A DNA stretch of 64,000 nt from Trichoderma breve (Eukaryota > Ascomycota > Sordariomycetes > Hypocreales > Hypocreaceae): contig NW_026611594.1 of NCBI RefSeq assembly GCF_028502605.1, positions 885,501 to 949,500 on the forward strand. The letters run 5' to 3'. The notes below the pieces were generated by a model. The model did no database searches and was not told where the DNA came from. It was given only the letters and a program-made list of their open reading frames with translations. The stretch's first letter is position 1, and the number at the start of each line of letters is the position of its first letter. Positions 31,870-43,753 of this stretch are shown one piece after another. The translations under genes and the position numbers were made by a program.

Positions 31870-32844
31870 ATGCCCCCCCGGATACCATTTCCCAGCGCTT
31901 CGCTGTGCTGCAGAGCGGCTCTCAGCACTCCCGCGACCTCATTGACCGCCTGTCTCGCCCGCCTCACCCTCCAACAAACCCGCAATGCCTCGATCCTAGG
32001 CAGCTTGGCCAACAATCCTGGCGCTGTTCACAAGAAGAAGAGAGTCGGTCGCGGTCCCTCCTCAGGCCACGGAAAGACTTCCGGAAGGGGTCACAAGGGT
32101 CAGGGACAGCATGGCAAGGTGAAGCCCTGGTTCCAGGGTGGTCAGACACCATTGATTGTGAAGCACGGCAGAAAGGGCTTTGACAACTTGTGAGTCTCTG
32201 GACGATGGCGGGGCACATATTTTCTGCACCCCCGCCATATGTCGAGATGAAAAGCAATGCTAACTGCCACCAGCCGAGCCCCTGAGATCTCCGAAGTGAA
32301 CCTGGACCAGATCCAGAACTGGATCGACCAAGGCCGACTCGACCCCACGAAGCAGATCACGCCAAAGGAGCTGATCGAAAGCAAGCTGATTGGCAGCGTC
32401 AAGGATGGCGTAAAGATTCTATCTCGCGGCGGCGAGAACCTCAAGCAGCCAATCAACGTCATGGTTTCAAGGGTCTCCTCAGGAGCAATCGCCGCCATCG
32501 AGGCTGCCGGAGGCACGGTCCTTACCAGATACTACACAAAGCTGGCTATTCAGCGACTCCTGACGGGCGAGTCGGTAAACACAGACAAGCCTCTACCCGT
32601 CGGCCTGGAACATGTGGAAGGGATCCTAGCAGAGGCGAGAAAGGGCCCTTTCCGATACAGATTGCCCGACCCTACGAGCCGTGCCGATATCGAGTACTAC
32701 CGAGACCCGGCGCATAGAGGATACCTGAGCCACCAGATTGCTCCAGGCCAGTCGCCCAGTTTGTACTTCAAGGTACCTGGTGTGCAGAAGGTGAAGAGCG
32801 TGGTGAAGACGGACAAGAAGAAGGCAGAGGAGACATTGTGGTAA
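31870..32844 (+). CDS. MRPL10: Mitochondrial large-subunit ribosomal protein uL15m
   Basis: Exons 31870-32189 and 32274-32844 (84-bp intron with GTGAGT donor and GCTAAC branch) give 296 residues. The N-terminus is rich in Arg, Ser and Ala and free of acidic residues over about 38 residues ([20 protein letters not shown], then [13 protein letters not shown]), a mitochondrial presequence. The L15 core follows: [20 protein letters not shown], then [13 protein letters not shown]-like WFQGGQTPL and, after the intron, [20 protein letters not shown]. The [19 protein letters not shown] segment is the glycine-rich C-terminal L15 signature. The protein binds 23S-type rRNA in the mitochondrial ribosome. 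Fungal versions are longer than bacterial L15, as here, with a C-terminal extension ending KKKAEETLW. The start at 31870 is chosen because the presequence begins there. Confidence 0.92.
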
Positions 32845-33728
32845 GGGAGGGAGTGGTGTGATGTGAAAGATGATGATTGTTGGTCCCGTTGTGTATAGAT
32901 GGGAATGGCGTGTATAAAAATAAAAAAGGTTGGCAGAGGATGATGGGAGTATGATATGAAATGTACAATATATGATGATTCAAAAGTAGTATATTCGTGC
33001 GGTGTGCTATAAAGTGTTTAGAGTTTCTAAATTGCTATACATGCCACGATACAGGCTATGAACAGAATCTCCAATGTCTCAATTAGCAGTACATGATGCA
33101 TCCTTTTTTGTTCCCAGATAATCTTCAAGAGGTGGCCTATCGCAGTCGCTTATCTGCTCCACCAAATCCCCGGCAAAGCACTGACAATATCGGTGTCATC
33201 GACTCCATGTAGGTACGTAGGTAATCAGGGAGCTTCTGACATGTGCCAGCCAAGCTCAAGCCTCACCGTCTCACCTGGCGTGCAGTAACAGTAATTGCTT
33301 CTTCTCTCCTTCTTCTCCTTGTATTCTTCTAATTCACCCCATTTATTATAATATCTACTCCCCAGTCAATCTTGTTGCTCTACATCACCTTTTCCATTCC
33401 AATCTACAGCACCCCCATGCCACCTGTCTTACAGCGCTATTTGACGCCCTAGCCAACAGGAATCGCCGCTGAGCGCACAGTGACCGCCTTAGTCCAACCT
33501 CCTAGCGCCGCCATTACGAGTTCGTCAACACTAAGCCAACTTGATACTGCGACTGACAACCAACCCAACCTCGCCTCCTCCAGACTCTTTGCATCAACCC
33601 CGCGGCCGCAGCAGATCTTCGCCCTTCTTTCACTTTCTTTCTGCCGTATTCCCCCTCATCTCTCTTTGTCACGAGTCGCACAAGAGCTCCAGCGAGTCGA
33701 TCACCGGCTCCCGGCCACCACAGACAGC
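32845..33728. other. Intergenic and 5' leader of MVP1
   Basis: The last 400 bases are pyrimidine-rich (CTTCTTCTCCTT-type runs near 33300-33350), as usual for fungal promoters and leaders. An open frame continues upstream of the MVP1 start to 33480 without an ATG. Confidence 0.55.
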
Positions 33729-36458
33729 ATGTCGCTCTTTGGGGATGAGCCCACCGACAATGGGCCAGCTTTGGGCTCGTCGCCTCGTCGCGGAGGAGCC
33801 CGAAGCAGCGGCCTTTTCGACGACGAGCCAGCGTCCGGCCGCAATTCCTCCAGCCTCTTCGACGACGGCAGCGGCGCCTCGTCGCCCTGGGACATGCCCA
33901 CGCCGCGCAAGCAGCAGAGCAGGGCCGAGCTGATCCGCAACCTGCTGCCGGCTTCGGACGTGCCCGACACCTATATCGAGACCTTCGATGCCGTAGTGCG
34001 TGAGGACGGTCAAGATGGCCAGGTTACAGCTTCGGGCATTGCCAAGCTGTTTGCCGTGGCCCGGCTTGAGGCCGATGCTCAGGCGCGCATCATGTCGCTT
34101 GTAGCTCCAGGAGGATCCGATGTGCTATTGTCGCGCAACGAGTTCAACGTGGTTCTGGCCCTCATTGGCCTGGCGCAAGAAGGCGACATTATCAGCCTTG
34201 ATGGAGTAGATGAGCGGCGAAGAGGTGAGGCAACATCCCATTGATACGCAATTTCCATTCCCTCTTTTCTTTGCCTAGTTAGAGCCCGTCATGTCAGACG
34301 CAAATGCACGGCTCTTACAAGTCCGCTTTGGCAACTCCGCTCTCAACTCTGAATCAGTCGCAAACGCTGCTTGGGCGAAAAGAGACCAATTTGCTGCTAC
34401 CAACTGATTCTATGCAAATTCTACAATGGCAATAGCTTCTTGAAACGGTGCTTTTGTTATCAAGGCTGGGGCAGCTGGCTAATGTTTCATCATCTCGTTT
34501 AGATATCCCTCGGCCCAAGCTGCCTGGACTGACCGCCGAACCGATTATGCCTCCTGTCGCTGAGCTTGCCGCAAAGCCGCCGCAAGTCCCGTCCAAACAC
34601 GAATCCGACCCTGAGCCCGAGTCCTACAACCCCGAGCCTCTGCCCCAGCCTCAACCTCAACCTCAGTTTCATCCGGCATCTCAGCCCGAACCTGAGCATT
34701 CACAGGCCCCTGCGAGTATCTTGAGCAGATCGACCATGGTTGACCCCGACGACGATCCGTGGAACACGCCAGATATGCACAAGGGACATTCTCATCAGAA
34801 TGGAAACGAAAGCCACAATCCAGCCATCAATGGACACAATGACGGCTTCAACCGGGATGCACCTCCAGCGTTTGATACACGCCCCACGAACCATTACAGT
34901 GCTCCGCCAGAGCCAATCCGCCCTCCTAATCGCCCACGACAAATCTCGAGTACGTCTTTGTCCGGTCAGGGCGGATGGGGGGCTGGATTCTACGGCAGCT
35001 CGCCCGCCGGTGGTGGCTTTACTGATATACACCAACCTCAACCTCAACCGCCCATTCCAAACATCTTTGGAGCTCAACCTCAGCCTCCCATCCCCAACAT
35101 CTTTGGAGCGGACGGCGCTGGTCAGATTGGAGCAATCGTCCCACCTCCCGTTGCTCCATCCCGGAGCTTAGGAGGCCGTGTCGGAAACAATACGGAGGAA
35201 GTCGTCGTTGTTACTCTCATGCCTGGCAAGGAGGGCATATTCATGTTTCAGCATCACAATTACGAAGTCACCAGCCAGCGGCGTGGGAGCAAGGTTGTTC
35301 GACGATATAGTGACTTTGTCTGGCTGTTGGACTGCTTGCACAAGAGGTATCCGTTTAGAATGTTGCCCTTATTGCCACCCAAGAGGGTAGCCGTGAATGG
35401 AAACCACCTATCCAACGATGGCGCCTTTATCGAGAAACGACGACGAGGGCTGGGTAGGTTCCTAAATGCCATTGTACGACACCCAGTGTTGAGCCTAGAG
35501 CAGCTCGTCATTATGTTCTTGACTGTCCCTACTGTAAGTTGTGTAATCTCCATCTTGATACGACGGAGGGACCAATTGTTTAACATAGGTACAGGAACTT
35601 GCTGTGTGGCGAAAGCAAGCAACAATTTCTGTCCAAGATGAATTTACGGATCGAGCACTGCCTCCCGGTCTGGAAGATTCGCTACCACCAACCCTCGAAG
35701 ACCTCTTTATTCGAACGCGCAACGGAGTTCGCCGATCTGCCGAGCTATACATCAACTCGTGCAACATCATGGACCGCCTCGTCAAGCGGACAGAGGGTGT
35801 CGCCGCTGATCATGCGCGGGTTGCCCTGTCGCTCATTTCGCTCACCGAGGTCTCTGCGGATACTTATGCTACCGATACGAGCGAGGTTCCGCTGCTCAAC
35901 GACGGCTTGACGGCCATGAGCAAGCATCTGCGGACCTGCCAAAGCTTACTTGAAGACGAGAGTCGAGGCTGGGATGAAGGTGTGCTAGAGGATCTGAAGC
36001 GACAGCGTGATGCTCTGGTTAGCCTTCGCGAGCTGTTTGATCGAAGGGAGCGGCTGGACAAGGACAACATTCCGTACTTGGAAAGGAGGATACAGGCCAA
36101 CGAGACTAAGCTGGCCAACTTGCGGTCTAAGCCAGAAGGCCTAGTTAAGCCGGGGGAGATTGAAAAGGTGGCAGAGGCCATCATCAAGGTGCGTTGATTT
36201 TCATGCTTAATCGTTTCTACAGGCGAACGCTAACACTTTAGAAAACAGGACAAGGAGTCTATAGTGCAGCAGCACAATCGCTCCATCTTTGTCAAGGAAG
36301 CGTTGCGCGACGAGCTCATCGCCTTCCAGTCGACGCAATACCACGTCAGCAGGTGGAATCAGGACTGGGCTGGCGAGCGCGTCAAGTATGCAGAGATGCT
36401 GGCCGACAATTGGCGGCGCCTGCTGGATGCTCTAGAGGGCATGCCGCTGGGCGATTAG
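33729..36458 (+). CDS. MVP1: Sorting nexin Mvp1 (PX-BAR protein)
   Basis: Exons 33729-34224, 34503-35533, 35589-36188 and 36249-36458 give 778 residues. The introns are 278, 55 and 60 bp. The third exon could also start at 35595 (two residues fewer). The N-terminus MSLFGDEP and repeated SGLFDDEP/SSLFDDGS phrases are the Mvp1 hallmark, followed by an EH-like helical segment (about 55-165). A proline/glutamine-rich linker with PEPQPQ-type repeats precedes the PX domain (about 400-510), which contains the phosphoinositide-binding RRYSDF motif and PPKR. A BAR domain follows (about 520-775, starting near AVWRKQATISVQDEF). Mvp1/SNX8 forms coats on endosomes for retromer-independent recycling and vacuolar sorting. 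It is longer than the yeast protein because of the linker. The first intron is large for this window. Confidence 0.92.
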
Positions 36459-37064
36459 ACTTGACGAATACGATTTGGGGGATGGGGACGAGCAATGAGT
36501 GTATATATGTGTCCATGCATGATGTAGGATAATGAGAGGAGGGGAGCAGCGATGCAAAGAAAGGTTCATGGTGGAGTGATTGAGCGGTTTCAAGAAAGCA
36601 GCAGTCGAGGCACGATACCCTTGATTTCTTTTTTCATTTTTTGTTTCTGCCTGTTTTTTGCTCTTTTGTCATATACGAGTTTGAAGACTGAGGTTCATTT
36701 TCTTTACAATGGGATGAGAGCGATGTGGAGAGACTATTCAGAATGATTCAAGGGGCTGCTGTGGGAGCTTATTCAATGAAGGGCTATCGACGCAGATGAC
36801 TACAGCGGATGTCGCATGGCAAGGTGAATGTTCAAGTGTGTCGATCGGGGTATTGCATAGTTATATAGCGGTTTGACTTCTGTGATGCTGCTTCCTGACG
36901 ATGACATCCTATTCCTCACGATGCTCATCCTCTATAAACAACGACAAGAGAAACTCATCATCATCCTGCTTGAACATACATCATACATCACATTGAGGCA
37001 GAGTGCACTAATACGATTTATCATTGTATTCATTCCATCATGAGAGAATCGACAAACAGCATCT
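36459..37064. other. Convergent intergenic region
   Basis: 3' flanks of MVP1 and the dehydratase gene. T-rich runs near 36630-36670. No gene is seen. Confidence 0.6.
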
Positions 37065-39176
37065 TCACCATCCATCCGTCACAGCTCCGTGACTAGCATC
37101 TCCCACCAACCTCGCATACTTTGCCAACGTTCCTCTCTTAACCGGCGGCTCCGGCGGCGTCCACTGCTTCCTCCTCTCCTCCATCTCCTCATCCGAAATA
37201 GCAACATCGATTCTATTGCTAACAGCATCAATCGTCACCTCATCACCATCCTTAACCAACGCAATCGGTCCTCCCACCGCCGCCTCAGGAACAACATGGC
37301 CAACGATGAATCCGTGCGAAGCACCGCTATACCGTCCATCCGTCACGAGCGCCACGTTACTCAATCCCGCTCCCATGATGATCGCCGAAGCACGCAACTG
37401 CTCAGGCATGCCCGGCCCGCCTTTTGGTCCTTCGTACCGCACAATGAGCACCAAGTTGCCGTCCTCGCGACGGATTTTGCCCGCTAGTAGAGCGGCGTCG
37501 AGCTCGTGCTCCTTGTTGAAGACGCGGGCTTTTCCGGTGAACGAGAGGCCCTCCTTGCCGGTGATTTTGGCGACGGCGCCGCCGGGCGCGAAGTTGCCCT
37601 TGAGGATGCGGATGTGGCCGCTGGACTTGATGGGGTCGTCTAGGGGGCGGATGATTTTCTGGCCGGGGTCGAGGGAGGGCCAGTCGGCGACGTTCTCGGC
37701 GAGGGTCTTGCCCGTGACGGTCATGATGGATCCGTCGATGAGGCCCGCTGCGATGAGCATCTTGAGCACTGAAGGAGTGCCGCCGACCTGGTACAGGTCT
37801 TCCATGAGATACTTTCCACTAGGCGCGATATCAGCCAGGAAGGGTGTGCGGTCGCTGGTGCGCTGGACGTCGTCAATGGTCAGGGGCACGTCGGCCGAGT
37901 TTGCCATGGCCAGGAAGTGCAGCACGCCGTTTGTCGAACCACCCAGGATCATGGTCAGGACGAGGGCATTCTCAAAGGCCGCGCGGGTCATGAGGTCGCG
38001 GGGGCGAATGTCCTTCTCCATGGTGATCTTGATGACCTCTGCGGCACGCTCGCACTCTCGCGACTTCTCTGGCGAAACAGCTGGATATGAGGATGAGCCG
38101 GGCAGTGTCAGACCCATGGCTTCAATAGCTGTGGCCATGGTGTTGGCAGTGTACATTCCACCACAGGCTCCAGCTCCAGGACAAGCATGACGCTCGATAT
38201 CGTCCATGACGTCGGAGCTGCTGCGTCCAGGGGCATCGGGGTTGGTCTTGGCCTTGAGCGAGCCGTAGGCATAGGCACCGGAAGCTTCGTAGCAGCTCGA
38301 GATGTTGATTTGTCTCTCCAGCAAGTTGGAGTGGCCCTTGCGGATAGTTCCTCCGTAGATCATGATGAATGGCCTGTTGTGGCGGGCAGCAGCCATGACC
38401 ACACCGGGCATATTCTTATCACACCCCGGAATCGAAATATTCGCATCGTGGTGCTGGGCACAAGTAACAGATTCGATGGAGTCGGCAATAATCTCGCGGG
38501 ACTGAAGGGAGAATCGCATACCTAAAACGGGCGAATACAATCGAAGCTGTTAGAATTGTGTATCTTTCATATCCAAGATGGGGGGGGGGGGGGGGTGAGA
38601 AACTAACCGTCGCCGCCCATGGTGATGGCGTCGGAAACACCAATAGTGTTGAATTGCCAGCCGAGCATGCCTTGTTTATCGACGGCTCGCTTGACGATTT
38701 GGCCGAATTCGAGCACTGCGGTTTACGTATAAGTTGGATTGCTTCGTCTTTTGGTGATGCCCAATATTCGGTTGATAGTCTCGTCACTTACAATGTGTGC
38801 TATAGCAACCTCGTTAGCTCTGATTTTCCCAATAAGCTTCTCATAAGAGCTGTCTCGCAACATACTTGCATGGATTTCCCTCCCACCAAACACTCGCAAT
38901 GCCGACCTGCGGCGCCGACTTCATCTTTTCCTTGTCCGGCACTCCAGCACCGTACAACATGGCCTAATTGCCGCCAACTATCAGCCCACGCTCCCATCTC
39001 GTTCAGAAATCTCTATATGTCCGTACCTGTGCTCCAGGATAGTCATGGTCCTTGGTAATCTTTCGCGACCAACGATTCAACGCACCTCCTGGAGGAAGAC
39101 ACGGGAACTGGAGGTAGTCCGTGGAGGACTTTGGGTCGAATGCCGGCTCGGCACTGCCAGAAGCTTGTGACGCCAT
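37065..39176 (-). CDS. ilv3-like: Dihydroxy-acid dehydratase family enzyme (IlvD/Edd)
   Basis: Exons 39176-39027, 38963-38866, 38799-38792 (8 nt), 38715-38608 and 38521-37065 give 606 residues, with all phases consistent. Family motifs are [19 protein letters not shown] (Cys82), [10 protein letters not shown] (Cys155) and [18 protein letters not shown] (Cys235, Cys241). These include the iron-sulfur ligands of dihydroxy-acid dehydratase, which makes the 2-keto acids of valine and isoleucine synthesis. The N-terminus ([20 protein letters not shown]) lacks a mitochondrial presequence. The [14 protein letters not shown] and WWEGNPCNTHLL phrases differ from the mitochondrial Ilv3 form I expect (SVWYSGNPCNMHLL). 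So it may be an extra, cytosolic copy or a sugar-acid dehydratase of the same family. The codon pair reading Asn-Thr-His-Leu is assembled from the 8-nt exon. Confidence 0.88.
38580..38595 (+). repeat. Run of 16 G inside a dehydratase intron
   Basis: Sixteen consecutive G on the plus strand (C on the transcript), in the 86-bp fourth intron (38607-38522). It is likely to be length-variable and hard to sequence. Confidence 0.9.
38792..38799 (-). other. 8-nt micro-exon of the dehydratase gene
   Basis: CACACATT on the minus strand, bounded by a GCTATAG acceptor and a GTAAGT donor, with 66-bp and 76-bp introns on either side. It completes the codons for Asn-Thr-His and starts Leu. The resulting NPCNTHLLEFGQ matches the conserved family motif NPCNxHLL, and skipping it breaks both frame and motif. 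Confidence 0.8.
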
Positions 39177-40542
39177 TGTGTTCAATTGCTATAGTTATTC
39201 GTTATTCGTTAATAATACTCTCATATAAGCCTCCACTAAACAAAAAAAAAGAGAGCTAAGAGGGAGCTTTGGTTTTATATGAAAGGTCTTTGGAGGGGAA
39301 AGCAACAGCTCACTTTCTCTCCCCCACCCACTGGTGAAGCTCGATCCTTAGCATCCATTGAGAGTCCCAGTAGCTTCGGGCCATCGTGGAGCGATTCCGG
39401 AGGGACCCAGACTAAGCTTGTTTGCCCCTCATCTCCTCCATCAGGTTTCGAGACGGCCAGTGACGGCTGTGGCCGGAGATGCAGCACGTTGTGAAGGTGT
39501 AACAAGCTTCATATACGAACACAATAGGACAAGCAAAGAAACACTCAACCACTTACCAATTCAACTCTCAGCCTATCAATCTCACAGCCCAAACAGCTAT
39601 ACACCTTCAAAAACAAGAAAAAACAAAGCAAGAGAAACCATCCAACTCCTCTTCAGTTCTGCCTCCATCTCCATCTCCAGCTTTCCCGGTCTCCACTCCC
39701 CCTCCGCACCCCTCCGTCATCGTTGCCAAATTCTTAGTCTACCGGTGCTTAGCATTAGTTACTAGTTATTTGCTGCCTTACTTTCAAACTCAGCCTAATA
39801 TGCCCATCCCAATTTATTCTCCTCGGGACCCTTTTTTGCGGGGAGCTTCCGAACGTCGAATCGCGTCGCGGGTTTTACTCACCCACGTTGGTTGTTTACG
39901 TACGCAGACTGCTTAGTTCCATTGTAGCTAAAGAGGCCTGTTTTATTGGGACGGGTACTTGTTCTGCCGATGGATGGGGTTTATACGAGGTCGCCAAGAG
40001 CGATAGGAGAATATTTACAATAGAAGCTCTACTATTTTGTTCATTTTTTTAAGCTTAACAATGGAGATTGCTCGAGTCAGTTGAACTTTTCAATTCAGGC
40101 TGATAACTAAATGGTAACTTTTCCCAAATGCGCTATTGGCAACCCAGATACATGGACCCTATTATATCCTCCTCAAACTTCACTGTCACCTCAAACTCTC
40201 CCTCGTTTCAGTGAACCCAAACCAAACGAACCCCAAAGAAGAGAACGAAAGAAGAAAAGAACATGGGGCACATCCTGCAAAATTACAAAACATATGCCCT
40301 GTTTCAGAAAACGCCCACTAAGCAAACTCTAATGTATGCGAACAACCATCATCTCCAAACTAGAGAGAAGGGTATTGAAAAAAAGGGTTCAAAATGGAAA
40401 AAAAAAGTGCAGAGTTCGGTCAATTCCACACCGAAATCCGCTAATTCCTATGCCAAGGAAAAATAACATCCAAACACCAAACATATTTCCCAACAAATCA
40501 AGTCTACAAAAGAAAAAGGTATATATTCAAGATGTTTTTCTT
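39177..40542. other. Intergenic, no gene seen
   Basis: Promoter of the dehydratase gene and 3' flank of the Myb/SANT gene 1. Open frames on both strands near 39275-39500 mirror each other and show no family features. An A-rich stretch lies near 40200-40520. Confidence 0.55.
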
Positions 40543-41492
40543 TTACCATTGACCAGGAGGGGTAGCAGGAGCATTCGTCCCCAGAATAGACGCGATGCTC
40601 GTCCTGTCCGCGCTGCTATCCCTTCTCAGCTCAACTTTCGGGCTGGTCGCGGGTGTGGGAGGCATAGCAGGCTGTGCTACTCTCTGGTTGAGCTTCCACG
40701 CCGTCTCCAACATGTCGGGCGACGCGTTGAGGCCGTAATCTCTAGCCACTGCGTCCCAGAAAGTAGCTCGGTGGGTGTTGTATATGGCATGAAGACGAGA
40801 AACGTCGACACGTGCTGGAGGCTGCGTCGCGGTGGACGGCAGAGAGAAGCCTCCATGCATCTCATGGTGCTGAGTGGCATGAGGATGAGGTTCCATGTAG
40901 ACCAGATCCTCGCGGTATCGGGGTACGGATTGTGAGTTTGGATCAGGCATGGCCGCGGGCTTGGGCAGGATGATGGGTAGTTGGGGAAATGCCCAGTTGT
41001 CGACGATGCTGGGGAGCTGGACTGAACCGCCAGACGACGTCGAGCTGTAACTCTCGTTCCTCCTGTGCATCGAGACGTGCTCGGTCGGCAGCTGTGAAGC
41101 CGGAGGGAGAACCGGGGGAGCAGCCAAAAGGGGGCCCTGGACAGTCATCTCAGGAGAAGACTCTGAGATGGACTCCTTCCGTCGACCGGTGGTGATCTGA
41201 TGGTAGTGCAGCCGACATGCAAGCTCCGTCTTATTAAGGTGGACGGCAATCTGCTTGTAAGGCACCTTTTGAAGGCGAGTCTCAACGAGGTAATGCTCCT
41301 AGTGAAGCCATCATGTTAGTCTCATCTCATCGCCCAACATCCATCATCATCAACTCATAGTAATCCTTGACCTACCTCAGCCTCGCTCCATGCACGTCCT
41401 CCGCCAGTGTGGGTTGCCTTCCGATTCTTGGTTACACCCTGTCCCATCCGTTGGGCGGTACCGCTCTTTGTGATATAACCCGGTCCCGTCAT
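40543..41492 (-). CDS. Myb/SANT-like DNA-binding protein 1
   Basis: Exons 41492-41376 and 41298-40543 (77-bp intron, GTAGGT donor, GACTAAC branch) give 290 residues. Splicing joins GRAWSEAE to EHYLVETRLQKVPYKQIAVH and then LNKTELACRLHYHQI. This is one Myb/SANT repeat (about 30-78) with the W-A-E start, the helix-2 region and the RLHYHQ recognition helix. The middle is serine/proline-rich and disordered, with YSSTSSGGSVQLPSIV. A second helical segment (about 205-240, RVDVSRLHAIYNTHRATFWD, then AVARDYGLNASPDMLETAW) looks like a short protein-interaction or second SANT-like unit. It is probably a nuclear regulator; targets are unknown. It is divergent from Myb/SANT gene 2, with an unusually long spacer of about 8 kb between the start codons. 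Confidence 0.78.
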
Positions 41493-43703
41493 TATGTATA
41501 TCGGTGTGTGTGATGATGTCTCTTGGGGTATCTTTCTTTTTTGTATTATATCCACGCTGCTTATTAAGGCGCTTCGGTAAACCAGGCCAATGTTTTTTGT
41601 TGTTGAATGATACGCTCGAATGAATTGATTCCGCTATGCAAAGATGATGGTTGTAGGATATGAGTATGAATGAGTATGAGCGTCGCCAAACCAGTTGGGG
41701 GGGGGGAAGGTGAGTCAAGTGAGCCAGCCACAAGAGTAAAAAAACAGGATTATTAAAATAAGAAGAAGAAAGAAAAAAACGGGGTTGAAAAACACGGCGA
41801 TCCAAACGAGGAAAGACAACAGGAATATACTCCAGAAGAAGAGAAAACACAAGTCCAGAGGTGAGAGGTGGCAGACGGACGCATGGGCAGTGAGCAAGTA
41901 TTAAAACATGCTCATCTCTATCATACTAAACCTGCGCACGAACGGGCTGCAATCTAGCAATGACCCGGGTTAGCCTCCTCTTTGTGTCCCCACGAAACCT
42001 GGCGATATCCATTATCTGGGCGCGCCAGGGGTCCCCCATCCCTCCTCACCCCTGGCCCGGCTTCTGTGAGATCGCAGAGTAACCTGTGACACTTTCGTAA
42101 CAGCATGTCGACATAAGCATAACGTTCTGGCCTCTTGTTTCTCATGCGGCCCCGTCAGGACGGCACCAAGAAACACATTTCAAACAATTTATGCAGTCTC
42201 GTCTAGTGCGGAAGGGCTAGTGAGGTTTTGCTTGTTTGAGACCTTCATCTTGTTCCGATTTGTGTGGGGTGGCGCCTGTCGATGGATCGTAGGGATACAG
42301 GATGCTGCAGTTATGCGGAAATAAAGTAAATTGACAGCTTGGCTTGATTGATTGCCGCGTTGACAGGCCTCGTCATTCTCCTTCAATCGATTTCTCCTCT
42401 CTTCTTTTCACTTCATCGTGATTCTATCCCGGTGGCGTACGAAAAAGTTAGACTCCCTCATACAAACTCCATGAGGCCCTCGTGCTCTCCAGTCCTACCT
42501 CTACACCTCATCAAACGCACGACAACAAACTCAACTGGCCCGCCTCTAAGGCCCCCCGATGGCTGCTCCCGAACCAATCAAACAGCGGCAGTTATCTCGT
42601 TCTCCGCATCGCAAGCGATCATGATGCAAGGAGCAGAGGCGTCGCTGTTTGAAGCCTGTTTCCATTCTTGAAACAAGGAGGCTGTTGTTCTCGTCCAGCT
42701 AAGCGAACGCCTCAGCAAAAAAAGCCAACGGGGCCGCCCCTTGACCCGGCTTCTCCAGCAAATGGACCCGCGGCTTGTTTTATGGAGTAATGGGAAAAAA
42801 AGAATAGAAAAGTCAAGGCGGATAAAATTCTCCGTTGCGGGATGGATCTGAATTTGGCATTATGGATCCTATAGAGGAAATTCGCCATGTTGCGCAACAT
42901 GGTAAAGTAGAAATAAAAGGTGGAAGCCGCAGTGTAAGTGGCTTGTTGACGGGAAGCATCATCGCACTCAATTCAACTCACCCCAACTCGTAAACACAAA
43001 TCAACCAAAACACACAACAGCCGAAAACAACCAACCCTTTCAGCAAAAAGACGAAACGAAACGAACAAACACGGAGCCTCCTCAGGTCTTCGGATGTCGT
43101 CCTGTTCCGGTAGCCGCCATGCCTCAGATGGGCGGCCGGGCATCATGCAGCCGCGTTTCAACCCTGCGCTTCGAAACACGCTAGAGGCGACTGGCGAAAC
43201 CCTCGCATGAAGGCGCCTCTCTTTTTTATCTTTCGTTTCACGTCATTCGCCTGTGTGTGTATGTGTTGTTTTCTCTCATCCTTCGAGGCGCATGAATTTT
43301 TGAGGCGAAAGAGAGGGACAAGACGGAAAAAGTCAAAAGATGGGCGGAAACAAGGTTGAAAACACACCTGGGGCCAGCCACTCAGACGGAGTGCCGTCGT
43401 CCCGGCGCAGGAGTGACGATGGTGGCAAGGGCATGTTATGTGTTTTGTCTGGGCGATGAAAACACCAAGATAGTGGCTGTTCGTTATGCTGATATGCTCA
43501 CATATCCCACATGCAGTTATCAATCAAAACCCCCCATCCGGCGGGTGGGCGTCGAGCCGTGTCTCCGAGGCACAGGCATGCTAATGTAATGTACTCGTAT
43601 GTATGAGCCGTATGTATGTGTAGCCGCTGCCGATGATGCCTGTAGTATGTATGCATGTATGTATCAAGGCATATCAATGCAGCGTTTCCAAGTTTTTTCG
43701 CCA

Positions 43704-43753
43704 TGTCTCTCTCTGTCTGCTGTCTGTCCGTCTGCCTGTCTGTGTGTCTGTCC
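43704..43753 (+). repeat. CTGT-type microsatellite
   Basis: TCTCTCTCTGTCTGC followed by CTGTCTGTC-like units. It is imperfect. Confidence 0.7.

Noticed and set aside
37216..38190. 324-codon open frame opposite the dehydratase gene
   Set aside because: Mirror of a GC-biased coding exon; the dehydratase frame on the other strand has clear family motifs.
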